The notes below the pieces were generated by a model that was not told the origin of the DNA, made no database searches, and was given only the letters and a program-made list of their open reading frames with translations. 64,000 bases of DNA from Eucommia ulmoides (taxonomy: Eukaryota; Streptophyta; Magnoliopsida; Garryales; Eucommiaceae), in assembly GCA_016647705.1 (NCBI GenBank), contig CM028328.1, positions 34,634,501 through 34,698,500 on the forward strand. The letters run 5' to 3'. This document shows, in pieces, positions 35,634 through 46,837 of the stretch. Within the stretch, counting starts at the first letter, position 1; each line of letters opens with the position of its first letter. A program made the position numbers and the translations under genes.

Positions 35634-36290
35634 TTTTTAGGCTATTATATACACATTTCTTCTTTTCTTATGTTCTCTCCATATCAAAATAAATAAATAA
35701 ATAAAAATTGTTTTGCCTAAATTAAAACCCGTAAAAGGAGGATAATCTATACATCGTTTTTAGGTTTCCCATTTTGTGAGAAACTTTAAATGAGTGTTAG
35801 GGAAGATCATTCTACCAAGAAATACATCTATAAATATGTTTTGTTCAAAAAATAAAAACGCAAAAAACAAGTCTCTTTGTTTTTTTTTCCACAAAACAAA
35901 TGAAACTTTCAAAAAAACAAAAATTTAAAAGCTCTTTCCATAAAACAAGTTTTTCAAAAGAAATGTTTTCTTCATCCAAGAAAACCCCAAAATGATTTTT
36001 TTAAGGAAATAAATTTCTTAAATAAATCTTTATAGTTTTTCCTTCATCTTTAAATAAAAAATGATTTTTCTTCTTTGCAAATAAAACAAAAGATATTTTT
36101 TTTAATTATTGTTTTTACTGAAAAAAAATAGTTTTTTCGTAAAAATATTTTTTTCTCCAAAATGTCTTCTTCATAAGAAGGACAATTTTTTATTTTAAAA
36201 AAATGTATTTAAAAAAAAAAAAAAAAAAACTAAAAGTGTTTTTTCTTAAAACTCTTTTTCTTTCATTTATTTTAACGAGTTTTTATTATA
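34098..36290 (+). repeat. Ogre/Tat-like LTR, left part (interrupted by a MULE)
   Basis: Begins TATAGACACCGCATTTTATTCC, like Ogre/Tat LTR starts. A promoter-like TATAAATA (34873-34880) is followed by a 17-G run (34881-34897) and then a CT-rich leader. A (AT)n microsatellite lies at about 35589-35631. From 35780 on it is A/T homopolymer-rich (repeated CAAAACAAG, TTTTCTTC) up to the MULE end. The companion right part is at 46838-47700. Assignment to one interrupted LTR is inference from composition and end motifs. Confidence 0.5.
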
Positions 36291-36829
36291 TAATCCCCCA
36301 TAGAGAAATCACTTAGACTAAAACCCTTTTCACAAGATCGTTTAGGGCTCAGACCATCCCGTACAATGGGTTTAATTTTCAGTCCTCTGACGAAGACAAG
36401 GCAAACGGCGATAGACGATAATACCCTTGTTCACTCTGACGAGCCAGGTGGACGGATCAATTCGGTTATGGTAAGCGACAAAATAAAGTTTTTTCAGGCT
36501 GATTCAAATACATGTACGACATTCCTTACACAGGGCGCGGATTTTCAAAAACATTCGCTTCAAAATTGTAGGTGTTGCAGAATTGGTACGAGGTGAAGAT
36601 TTTGAAACGACGGCGACGGTGAATATATAACGCGACAACATTCGGACTGTATTTAAAGGCGAAACAGGTCAGTTACTCAATTGTATTCATTGAAAAGTTA
36701 TATAATCACGTTTAATCTCATTTTTTTTGGGTTTTTTGGCGTTGTTACAACGTTCCGAAGTTGGATGTTCGAGTTTTGGTGATGAATAAATGCCCATTTT
36801 TGAGGGCACACTCTCTAAGGGAACGTGAG

Positions 36830-37715
36830 CAATGCGTTAACGTTGACGTATTTGGTGTTATTTTGTGTACCATGAACGTAATAACAATGGGAATAGAAGC
36901 AAATACAGTCAGGGAATGGGCGTACATGGTAAAGTTAGGTAACTCACAGTGTTTTCAGTTTTTTCTGAAAAGTAAGATGCTCCAAGTTACAGAGGTTCTC
37001 GTTTGTATTCAATTAAACGTTTAACGTTAACATGTTTAACATCAACTATTTGCGCTAATGTTAATGTAAAAACAATGTGAATAGAAGCAAATACAGTCAG
37101 AGAATGGGTGTACATGGTAAAGTTAGTTAACTCACAGTTTTTTCTGAAAAGTAAGATGCTCCAAGCTACAGAGGTACTTGTTTATATTCAATGAAATGTT
37201 TTAACGTTAACATGGTTAACAAGCAATTTATTTATGTTAACGTTAACGCATTTAAGTTCATGCGTTAACATTTACGCAATCATTCTAAGTGCTAGATAGA
37301 CTAACGTTTAACGTTAATGACAACGTTACAATGTTTTACAAATGCAACTTAATTATGTTAACGTTAATGCAATCAAGTCCATTCGTTAACGTTTACGCAA
37401 TAAGTATAAGCGCTCAACCAAACCAATAAGCATATTGAAATCTAAACTTTCTGACGCATATTAATGTTTTATCTAGACTGTTTTTTCTCGCACAATTTTG
37501 GGGATGCATTCTTCTTGATTTTCGCAGATTTACTGGGGGGGTCAAAGCAGTTTAGTTGCGTTAATGTTAACACATTTTAAGTTTATGCGTTAATGGTTAC
37601 GCAAAAAATCTAAATACTGGACCAGAAAAGTGTTAACGTTACCCCTGTTTTACAAGGCAACTTGATTGCGTTTAATGTTAACAAACCAAGTCAACGCGTT
37701 AACGTTTACGGAATC
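36830..37715. repeat. GTTAACGTTAACG palindrome cluster, 5' of mudrA
   Basis: About a dozen full or degenerate copies of the GCGTTAACGTTAACGC core, together with two imperfect direct copies of a 200-bp segment (AATAGAAGCAAATACAGTCAG at about 36892 and 37079) and a further duplicated part (AATAAGCATACTGAAATCTAAA-type, near 37420 and 37738). Non-coding leader of the MULE. Confidence 0.85.
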
Positions 37716-37851
37716 AGTATAAGCGCTCGAACAAACGAATAAGCATACTGAAATCTAAACTTTTCCGAAGCATATTAATGTTTATCTAGACTGTTTTTTT
37801 TTTCCGCACAATTGGGTTGCATTCTTTTGATTTTGTAGATTTACGGGGTCA

Positions 37852-40269
37852 ATGGCTACGCGCATATTTTTGATGTGCAAGTTTGATGGTTACTCGTTGG
37901 GCGTCAAGGTGGATGATGATTTCACACACGCGGTGCTTATTGAAAATGTGTTGTTGCGGTGGGACGTGTTAAGGGATATTTTGTTCGAGATGTTTTATTC
38001 TATACCAGGGTATGACAGGTGCCTAATATCGTGTCAGGACGATGTAGAGGTAATGGTTAGCCTTGCACGAGCAATGAAGCTTAAATATGTGGGGTTGGAG
38101 ATAAAGGTGTGCGGCATCGGTAGTGGACTAAGTAGCAGTTGGGACAGGACGTTATTTGAATAGCCAACGGGCCGGGGGGCCCGGGATGGCATGGACGGAG
38201 AGGACGACCTGTTGTCCATTTTCTGCTTATTGCCTAAAAAGACATTATTGTTCGATCATTGGGCTGAAGATCTTAAAGAAGTCGGACAGATTTTTAAGGG
38301 TCGAATACCGAAATTCAAAGAATCACTAAGGAAATATGCTGTACAAATGAGTTTCACATTTCAGTACATAAAGAACGACAAGAAGAGGGTGACAGCTGAA
38401 TGTTCTCTCAAGGAAGAGAGGGAATGCAAATGGAGAGTGCATGGTAGACTAGACGAAATAAATTTTTTTTTTTTTTTTTTTGGGAGTTCCAGAGAAATCA
38501 TAGTTGCGGCGCTGCTTATAGGACAACGAGGAATAAAAAGATGAACTGTAGTGTTGTGAAATCATGTCTTTTAGACTTAGTTCGGAATACCCCGTCAACT
38601 CGTCCGATTGACGTTGTTCACACATTCAATAACGACTATGGGATTGAGATCCCATACCACATTGCATAGAACGGCGTGGAAAAAGCTCGGGATGATTTGT
38701 ATGGTGACCACGAATCGTCTTATGATCAATTGCGCTGGTACTTGGATGCATGCAGGCCGACGAACCCAAGAAGCCATTTGGCGTTGGATTACGATAAAGA
38801 AACGGAGCATTTCAAGAGACTGTTTGTATCGTTCTATGCGACTGCGCACAGGTTCAAATACTGCAGGCTGATGCTGTTTCTAGATGGGACATTTCTGAGG
38901 GGTAGGTACAAGGAGTGTTTGTTGGCGGCCAGCGCAAAAGATGGGAACAATGGTAGGTGTTGTTTAATTCCTTATTACATAAAAACAATAACATTTAACG
39001 TTAACACATTAGATGCAAGTAACGTTTTCTTATATTTTTTTACATTTTTTCAACAGTTTTTTGGGGAGGGAGGGTTCTGACGAGACGAGCTGATCATGTT
39101 TGGGGATGACACATGGGAACCTTTTTAACGTTAACGTTAAATGTGTTAACGTTAACGTATATAAACGGGCTTTACATACAATGTTTTTTTTATTACATGC
39201 TGATCTGTTTTGTGTTTTTCATAAATGGACAGGTCTTTTTCCGGTGGCATTCGCTGTTGTTGATGCGAAGAACGACGACAACTAGAATTGGTTCATGACC
39301 AATTTAGAAAAAATTGTGACGAAAGAACATGTGTTAACCTTCATTTCCGATCGACATAGTGGCATTCTTGAAGGAGTTCGGAAGATGTTCCCGGATTGTT
39401 TTCATTTTTATTGCTTGAACCATCTGAAGAATAATATGAGGGACAAATTAGTGGGTTTGAAACAAGCGTGGAAGGGGAAGCTAGTGCACAAATATTCGAT
39501 GATGGCATATGCGACGACGCTTGACAAATACTACCAGCTGAGGGAAGAATTAAGAACAGAAGGTATGGGATGAGTAGAGAATTTCCTAGAGGATGTGCCA
39601 CCTGACAACTTCTATAACATGTTTTTCAAAGGCAAAAGATATGGGGAGATGTCGTCCAACCTAGCGGAGTCATTCAACGCATGGATTCGTGATTATCGAT
39701 AGTTGCCAATCATATTAATGGTCAACAAGATTAGGTGCAAGGTAATGAACCAGTTGTCAGTGAGACGTGCCGAATCACTTCTAATGACGGGTTTCCTATG
39801 TCCAATACGCGATCAAATGCTGTCGCGGATGATAAGTGACAGACGGACGTGAAATGTTGTTGAGTACGGCAACAACGTATACGAAGTGCACTCGATCCCA
39901 TCCGTTCTGGTTGATATGGATAAAAAAAATGTGTTCCTGCTTCAGGTGGCAGGAAAACGGCTTCCCGTGTGTTCATGTTTGTGCGGTGATACAAAAAAGC
40001 GACCAGAATATATATTCATCCGTTGAGCCATTTTTCTTGTTGGAATATTATCGAATGACCTACTAGGAAGGTATATATGGTGTACCCACGTTCGAGAAGC
40101 CGGAATGGAATGCATCAGAAGCTGTAATCATCCCCCCGATCACAAAAAAATAACCTGGTTAACCGTGGAAGAAACGCATCCTATCAAGGGGTGAGATCCT
40201 AGAAATAAGATATGCTAGATGCAAAAAGAATGGGCACTACAATAGGAAGACATGCACCACTTCAATTTA
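37852..40269 (+). pseudogene. mudrA-like MULE transposase
   Basis: ATG at 37852. After the N-terminal region and an in-frame TAG (38161), a Mutator DNA-binding domain follows (GQIFKGR, KKRVTAECS, CKWRVHG; about 38285-38450). A T-run at 38463-38481 shifts the frame. The finger continues at about 38500-38640. The MULE catalytic domain has LDGTFLRGRY (about 38880), then a 280-bp intron (GT 38953 to AG 39232), AFAVVD, ISDRHSG (about 39340) and NLAESFN (about 39658), placing the D-D-E residues. A SWIM finger (CSCFRW...PCVHV, about 39932-39977) and a CCHC-like knuckle (about 40204-40255) end it. In-frame stops at 39283, 39571 and about 39700 make it inactive as read. Confidence 0.9.
38953..39232 (+). 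other. Predicted intron of the mudrA-like gene
   Basis: The donor GGTAGGTG and acceptor TGGACAG join the exons in frame between the first catalytic Asp block and AFAVVD. The intron carries several GTTAACGTTAAC copies (about 38997 and 39125-39160), while the flanking exons carry none. Confidence 0.75.
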
Positions 40270-40459
40270 AAGCACACATTCATCAAATATTTCTTTTTAT
40301 ATAGTTTTGACACAACAACACTTTTCGTGTTCAATGTTTGGCCCGGAGGGGGAGGACCTTGTTTTTTTCACATGATATTTTTTGGTAAGAAAGATCACCG
40401 GGAGAAAGGATGTGGTTTTTGTTTTGCGTAAACTGTTATTATACACACACAAACTTTTT

Positions 40460-41160
40460 TTGTGTTAACGTTAACGCAAATACGATTTGTAAATTTTAAT
40501 GTTTTTAACGCTGTCATAATGGTATATAATTTAATTGCATTAACGTTAACGCAATTACAAAATCGACCTCAATAACTAATCGCGTAAATGTTAACACATT
40601 TTTTTTTTTACAAACCAATACAAGCAAATTACAGTTTGCGTTAACATTAATGTTAACGTGAACGCAATTACAACTAAAAACTCAATACTAATCGGATAAA
40701 CATTAACGCATTTTTTTACAAACCAGCACAAGCAAATTACAATTATGTTAACGTTAACGTGAATGTAATTACAACAAAAAAACTCAATAAGTAATTGCAT
40801 TAACATTAACGCATTAAGGAACCCATCACATTTAACTTTGGTGCGTTAACGTTAATGCAATTACAACTAGCACATGTAAAATTACAACCAGCACATGCAA
40901 AATTACTAATTGCGTTAACATTAATGTCATTGCAACAAAAACCCAATCACTAATTGCGTTAACGTTAACGCATTAACAATCCAACACACTTACTTGAGTT
41001 AACGTTAAAGCAATTATACCCCAACAATAAGTCAAAAGGCAACACATTTAACACAGTATAATCAACGGATGCAATAAGAGTTAAAGAAGTACATTTTTTC
41101 TTAAGTTAACGTTAACACATTTTTTGCACGTTAACGTTAACGCTGTTTGCACATTAAACC
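40460..41160. repeat. Dense GTTAACGTTAACG palindrome array between the two MULE genes
   Basis: About 15 copies in 700 bases, mostly GCGTTAACGTTAACGCAATTAC-like, separated by 15-60 bp of ACAA-rich sequence, between the convergent 3' ends of the two genes. Variants are mainly CG to TG or CA. No coding potential; the minus frame 40591-40806 is a by-product of the repeat. Confidence 0.9.
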
Positions 41161-41358
41161 ACCCATTATACACACACAGCTATCATCGCAAAAAATGAAT
41201 TAAACAGAGAAATATATACATTTTCTCAGATTTTTGTCTTGTATCATTGATCAACCCTCCTCTAGATCAGGGTGTGCCCTGATCTGGTTGGGTTTTTTCA
41301 ACATCGCCGACTACCACGGGGACCCAACTGTAGTGTGGATGGTTGAGTAGAGCATGTA

Positions 41359-42400
41359 TTACGTCTTTCTGGACACCCCGTACATTCGCCACCAACAGTG
41401 TTTCCCGACAGGCATATTTCCAGCATATTGTTTCATTATGTACATGACATAAACGCCACAATCAGTCCTGCAAATGGGGGGGGGGGGGGGGGAGGGGAAG
41501 GTAAACAGATGAGAATGATAAATTTGCATAGACATACGATTTTTAGTACACAAGTTTCGGACGGGTAAACTTACGCCCCGCGTTGTTGCAGTGAATCTAG
41601 ACATTGTTCTATAGGTGCGTCGCCCCAATTTGGCCGTATTTCCATGTTGATATGTCGTTCAACAAACTTTATCGGTTCAGAATATAGGTTAGTCAAATAA
41701 AACAGAGTGTAGTTATAGACAGTCAAAGTAGTTCAATGTCAAATCACATACTACTGTAAGCGTATCGTTATAACAATGATTAGTTGTGTTCTTCCTAGTT
41801 CAGATGGAATTGTAGAACGTCCATTTTTTATCATGTATGTGCAAAATCATTACAGTCCTGTGATTGGGTGACGCATGACGACCGTTAGTGTTCATCGGGA
41901 ATATAACATAACGGTTTTATTTGCTGAATGCGGTGGAGATTGTGTAGTAGAGATCTTTATGCAACAACTTTTTGTCCTCTCTTATAACATTCTATGATTT
42001 TTTTTTACGTGTTAGCAAGTTTGGATGAAAAAGGAAAAAAAGATAACATGTGCTAAAGCGTTTTACCCAAATGCATGATATTGCGAACCGCGTTTCGTGC
42101 AACAGCATGATTGACGTTGACATCCGCATGTGATTGATTGATCTAATTTCAAATTCCAAACACTCTCCGTACGAATCAATAACCTGTGGGAGAAGGGAGG
42201 GGGGAGTCAGTATGTTAACGTTAACGCAAATTTTGTTAACGTAAACATCTTTTCACGAAACAAGTTGATGTAAGCATTTAATCAATCAGAAATATTATGC
42301 AGTCGGTTTCATACGTTATCTGACACACGACACTCCATAAGCATGCAAATGACATCGCCACATGAAACTGTGGCCATGGGTTTCCCGCCTCTAAACACGA
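41359..42400 (-). pseudogene. Ulp1-like (C48) cysteine protease domain of the MULE
   Basis: Reading leftward, the pieces are: a short segment near 42400-42310; a spacer with a palindrome copy (42212), perhaps an intron; a helix-rich segment near 42185-42040 (YGECLEFEI); FPMNTNG and WTFYNS (about 41910-41810); then TDCGVYVMYIMKQYAG (41460-41410), matching the catalytic Cys block of Ulp1 proteases (DCG). The usual His-Trp pair is not clear: the expected place reads GRHAS. Stops and frameshifts occur, and a 17-G run (41476-41492) sits just before the Cys block. Ulp1 enzymes cleave SUMO; here it is a transposon-borne accessory, probably the C-terminal part of one gene with 42547-44760. Confidence 0.75.
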
Positions 42401-42546
42401 ATGTACTGGGACATTGTAAAAAACAACATATCACATGATCAACAAACATTTTATAAAAAAAAAGGCATTTTAAAAGTAAATAGGCACTTTGAGTTAATTT
42501 TTGTTTTTTACCCTGGGCCCTCTTCGGAAATCACTGACAACTTCTC

Positions 42547-43622
42547 CTAATAGTCATCAACAAGCATCGCACTAACGGTCGTCGCATTACGAGCTGGCAG
42601 TCTTGCATTGTCTTCATACATTGTTGCCGGCGAAAGCTCATCGAAATTAACTATGTCATATTTCTCTTTTTGCTTCCCCTTCTTTTTTGCTTTGGGGTAG
42701 ACAAAATCACTACCTTGTTTCTTCAGTTGCCTCTCCTTTTTCTTTACTCGTCCAACCATGGAGCTAACTTTTTGCGTTGACCCCCCATGCGATGTAGGCA
42801 TCGAGACTGGCGATGGTGCATCGGGGGCGTCCGTTGGCATGACCATAGAGAGCTGTTGAGGCTTGAGGACTGCGAGAGTGGTAGGGGTACCCCTCCCTCC
42901 CGTTTGCATATGGGCGTTCAATTTCGTCTGGAGGTCCTGTATTTGTTTATTTAGCACCACACGCATTTTAACGTTTGATTTGGCTATTTCTTTTTTCTTC
43001 TCCCGCAGCAGTTTGTTGATTTCTTGTTCTGTTTTCAAGTCAAGAGCAAGATCATTATATTTCTTCTTCATTTTCTCAGCATCATCAGCATGTTGTTGAT
43101 TCAACGTTTCGATTGTTTTTTTCAGTGTCTCCACCTCCTGGGCGAGCTCGTGACATCTCCGCCTAAGGTTATCTTTCTCAGTATCGACGGGGGCTTCCTA
43201 TACTTGTGAGTCATGTCGTGCACGCTCATTTCCGTCAGGATGTCTGTCTTCTCCCCAATTGATTTCACTAATTTCGCAGAGAGGTTGGAGATAGATCGCT
43301 CATAACTTTTCTTTTTTTGCAATGACGATGCTTTCAGATGATCAATCTCCTTTTTCTACTCGACGTTGGCAGCGGTTATGATTGCAATTACCCTATGCAA
43401 CGCCACAATGGTCTTCTCTTTTTCTATTTTATTCGTTGCGAACTCACCCTGTATGTGTTCGATCTGTTTGCGGATGTCATCAACTGTACGCGCGACCACA
43501 GACGGTAGTCCCAAGGAACCCTCTGAAGGTGTGCAAAATGCACTCTCAGCGGGGGCATAATCATTACCCAAATCAGTAACGTCAATGGTAACGCAATAAG
43601 GCCATCGCGTTAACGTTAACAC
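42547..43622 (-). CDS. Coiled-coil/basic linker of the MULE accessory gene
   Basis: Three overlapping frames (43622-43356, 43322-43122, 43134-42547). The last gives 195 codons: a long coiled coil (about residues 1-80, rich in K, E, Q and L), a glycine/proline/serine-rich linker and a basic nuclear-signal-like block (KKKGKQKEKYD). The frame from 43622 starts inside a GTTAACGTTAAC copy, so that Met is doubtful; an intron boundary is likely there. It lies between the DUF1985-like and Ulp1-like parts. No enzymatic motif. Confidence 0.6.
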
Positions 43623-43988
43623 AAATTAGTACACCTGTTCAACCATACCAATAAACAAACCAAACCTAAACATTTTAACGTTAACTTAAATGTTGATTTT
43701 TTTAAACACAATCAGATGTGTCAATCAGACTCAATATATTGTTCAAAAGCTTCAATGCATTTGTCCCCCCCATCTCATTTTTATTTAAAGCACAACATGT
43801 TTTTTTTGTTTACCTTATCAGCTAGCAGGAGCTCGAGGGGGATGCCACCTAGGTTGAAAGAAAACGTGGTGAGGCACCATCGCTCCAAACGCGGCACACT
43901 ATGCTCCCTGCCCTCGGTGTGGTCAACCAACGTTGTGTGCTCACACAATCAATACTATAAAGCAAAAATTGTACTATGTCAAGTAGGT

Positions 43989-44760
43989 TCAACAAACAAC
44001 GCTTTTTAATTTTGGGAAAATGTTTTCACAATGTTTATGTGTATACCTAGAGAGCAAGCATGCACCCCGTGACCGACCGGGGTTCCATGTACGATTTCTT
44101 GAGGCTCGTTTCCAGATCTGTGAATATTGCAACTGTCCAGTTGTAATTTTCCATGTCTTCAATCGTTTTAACATAGCAAACTAACTACTTCGGGACCTAC
44201 TGCCCAGTTATCGCAAAGAAGCATGTGGTCATCAGGTACAGAATGACCATACGCACAATATCATGTACTGTTTCATCGTCTGTGGCGTTCACATTCGCTT
44301 GCACTTGTGATCTCAAATACGCGACACTAAACCCGCTGTTTGCGAATATCAGTTTGGATATGAAGGGAGAGTCGGATTTTGTGTAGCGGCTCACAACAAC
44401 AGGTTCTTCGCCCGTCGCTATTCCGAATATCAGCTGTATGTCCAGCGGGGTTATCTGGATGAGCCTACCCCCCTATCCTAACCACCTCCCCCGGCATAGG
44501 GTTGTAGCATCGGATGATCATTTTAATGAGATCATCATTTTTGTGTATGTTTTTTAGAGTCATTCTCTGCTCATATAACGTCTCGAATAATTTTACAAAT
44601 GGGGTCCTGGCTAGCAGCGTCTTATGCTGATCTTTGAGTTTGTATTCTTTCAGCAGTTCATACGTCTGTTTCAGGTTGGAGCGATAACGGAACGTTCGCT
44701 AGCTAGAGCTTTCTTTTTTGGGTTTCTTAAGGAGTTTTACTGCAAGAACTACGGGGAACA
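43989..44760 (-). pseudogene. DUF1985/plant-mobile-domain-like part of the MULE accessory gene
   Basis: Leftward translation gives ELLKEYKLKDQHKTLLARTP, then DLIKMIIRCYNP, ITPLDIQLIFGIATGEEPV, the open frame 44394-44197 and, after a stop, DMENYNWTVAIFTDLETSL (44160-44095). The order resembles the DUF1985 and plant mobile domain pattern often found N-terminal to Ulp1 in transposon proteins: a D.QLI.G...G.PV strand, a hydrophobic helix, then YNW.....L. I rely on pattern resemblance only. At least one stop interrupts it. Confidence 0.6.
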
Positions 44761-44779
44761 CAATTAATGCATATTACAA

Positions 44780-46545
44780 GCCGCACGTTAACGTTAAAGA
44801 AATCATCCATATCCCTCTTTACGTAACAAAAACGGTACCAAATCTTAAAATTAATGCACATTAAAGTTTACTCATCCACACCTCTATTTACAAGCAAAAC
44901 CCGTTTGCGTTAAAACAGTCCACCTTTTTTTACACAGACAAACTGGGGTCACGTTAACGTTAATGTAATTAATATTTATGCCTTACGTTAACGCAACAGG
45001 CCCTTCCCTTTCACAAGCAACTATTTGTGTTAACGTTAACGCACTACAATAAACGCGTTAACGGTAACGCATCCCCTTCAAACCAAAATGTTGTACCAGA
45101 TTTGAGAAATTCACGCAAAAATAGTACCAAATCCTAAAATTAATGCACATTAAAGTTTACTCATCCACAGCCCTATTTACAAGTAAAAGCCATTTGCGTT
45201 AAAACGATCCACATTTTTTTACACAGACAAACTGGGGTTGCGTTAATGTTAATGCAATTAATATTCATACCTTACATTAACGCAACAGGCCCTTCCCTTT
45301 TACAGGCAACTATTTGCGTTAATGTTAACGCACTACAAAAAACACGTTAACATTAATGCATTCCCTTCAAACCAAAATATTGTACTAGATTTGAGAAATT
45401 AACGCAAAAACAATACCAAATCCTAAAACTAATGCACATTAAAGTTTACTCATCCAAACCTTATTTACAAGCAAAACCCATTTGCGTTAAAACGGTCCAT
45501 CTTTTTTTACACAGACAAACTGGGGTTGCGTTAACGTTAATACAATTAATATTCATGCTTTACGTTAACGCAGCAGGCCTTCCTTTTTACAACCAACTAT
45601 TTGCGTTAACGTTAACGCACAAGAAGCGCGTTAACATTAACGCATTCCCTTCAAACCAAAATGTTGTATCAGATTTGATAAATTAACGCAAACAAACCCT
45701 TCCTTTTTACAGGCAACTATTTGCGTTAACGTTAATGCACTACAATAAATGTGTTAACGTTAACGCATTTCGCTCAAAACCCAAATGTTGTGTCAGATTT
45801 GAGAAAATAACAATTACTGACGAGTAACACAAAACGGTTCCTCATTACAGGCAAGTTCTTTTACATTAACATTAACACAATTACATTCACGCGTTAACGT
45901 TAACACAACCTAGTACATAGTGGTGTACTAGACAAACAAACATACCTAAATCTAAACATCTGACTCACATTAATGTTAACGTTAACGTAAGTATTCTTTT
46001 TTAATTTATGTTTTTTTTAGGCAAAACAACAGGTGGGTAAACCCAAGAAACACATGAAGGTTTTCAACATCGTAAACCCACGAAACAAAACACAACATAC
46101 AATATAAAAAAAAACATAAATCCAAAACCGGGAAACAGAGTATGTCGGAGTCGGGGAAAATAGACGAACATCATCGTCTCGTTTGTGATTTTGATTTCTA
46201 AACGCTTTTCGCTGAACAAAAGTGTATCGATTTTAGGGTTTCACATTCTGTCGGGACTGAGGATTCCTCGTTTCTATGTGGAAGATGACGGGGCGCGTTC
46301 AAAATTCTCCATTATCTGAAGACGACGGGGCACGTTCGAATTATTAGTTATATCGCCTCTTTAGTTTTAGGGTTTCGGAGTTTTTAAGCGTGGAGAGAAT
46401 AGAGAACGTTTAGACGGTTTTTGTATGCAGTCGTGTAGATAGTGGAACGGGCAGCAGGACATATCGGAATCAGAACGGACGCGGTAACACAACGACTGCT
46501 AACAGTGCGTTAACGTTAACACAATCCGGTAATGTTAACAGGAAA
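44780..46545. repeat. GTTAACGTTAACG palindromes in the MULE 3' subterminal region
   Basis: More than 20 copies. The strongest is GCGTTAACGTTAACGC at about 45603, with many CG to TG/CA variants. Included is a tandem repeat of period 289 bp (see next entry). The region ends with a GC-richer stretch (46140-46500) free of the motif except at 46507. Confidence 0.9.
44836..45700. repeat. 289-bp tandem repeat, three units
   Basis: The landmark CACATTAAAGTTTACTCATC occurs at 44857, 45146 and 45435, giving period 289 bp twice. Each unit carries four or five palindrome sites at fixed positions plus TTTTTTTACACAGACAAACTGGGG. A partial fourth unit follows to about 45800. Confidence 0.93.
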
Positions 46546-46837
46546 AAAAAAAAAACCATTGCAAAAATATCGGCGAACTCTTTAATTTGATCACATTTTT
46601 ATATGATTTAATTAAGAAATCAGGTCTATAGAGGCGGATTACATATTGAGTGGGGTTTATTTAGTGCACTGTTCATGTTATAGTGGTTTGTAGCCTCAGA
46701 ATGACATATTCCGTAAATAAACTGTAACAGGAAGGGCAAAATTGAAGGATTTTTTCCTAAAGAATTGGTATGGTCTGAAAACTTAATACACATTGTCATG
46801 GGGTTTGAATAGTGAATGAGCTCCTAACAGAGGACTA

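Larger units (their letters stand above)
36291..46837 (+). mobile_element. Mutator-like element, 10.5 kb, with transposase and Ulp1-type gene
   Basis: The left end TAATCCCCCATAGAG...TCACTTAGACTAAAACCC is matched, in reverse complement and with mismatches, by the right end (TAGTCCTCTGTTAGGAG...TTCACTATTCAAACCCC). These are degenerate TIRs of at least 60 bp. I could not see a clean 9-bp TSD. Inside are a mudrA-like gene on the plus strand (37852-40269), a convergent DUF1985/coiled-coil/Ulp1-like gene on the minus strand (44760-41359) and dozens of GTTAACGTTAAC palindromes. A Ulp1 partner is known in the Kaonashi group of MULEs. Confidence 0.75.

Noticed and set aside
40460..46545. GTTAACG arrays as CRISPR or telomere repeats
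   Set aside because: Spacing is irregular, spacers are not unique units of equal length, no cas genes exist and the context is a plant MULE. The motif is also not the plant telomere repeat.
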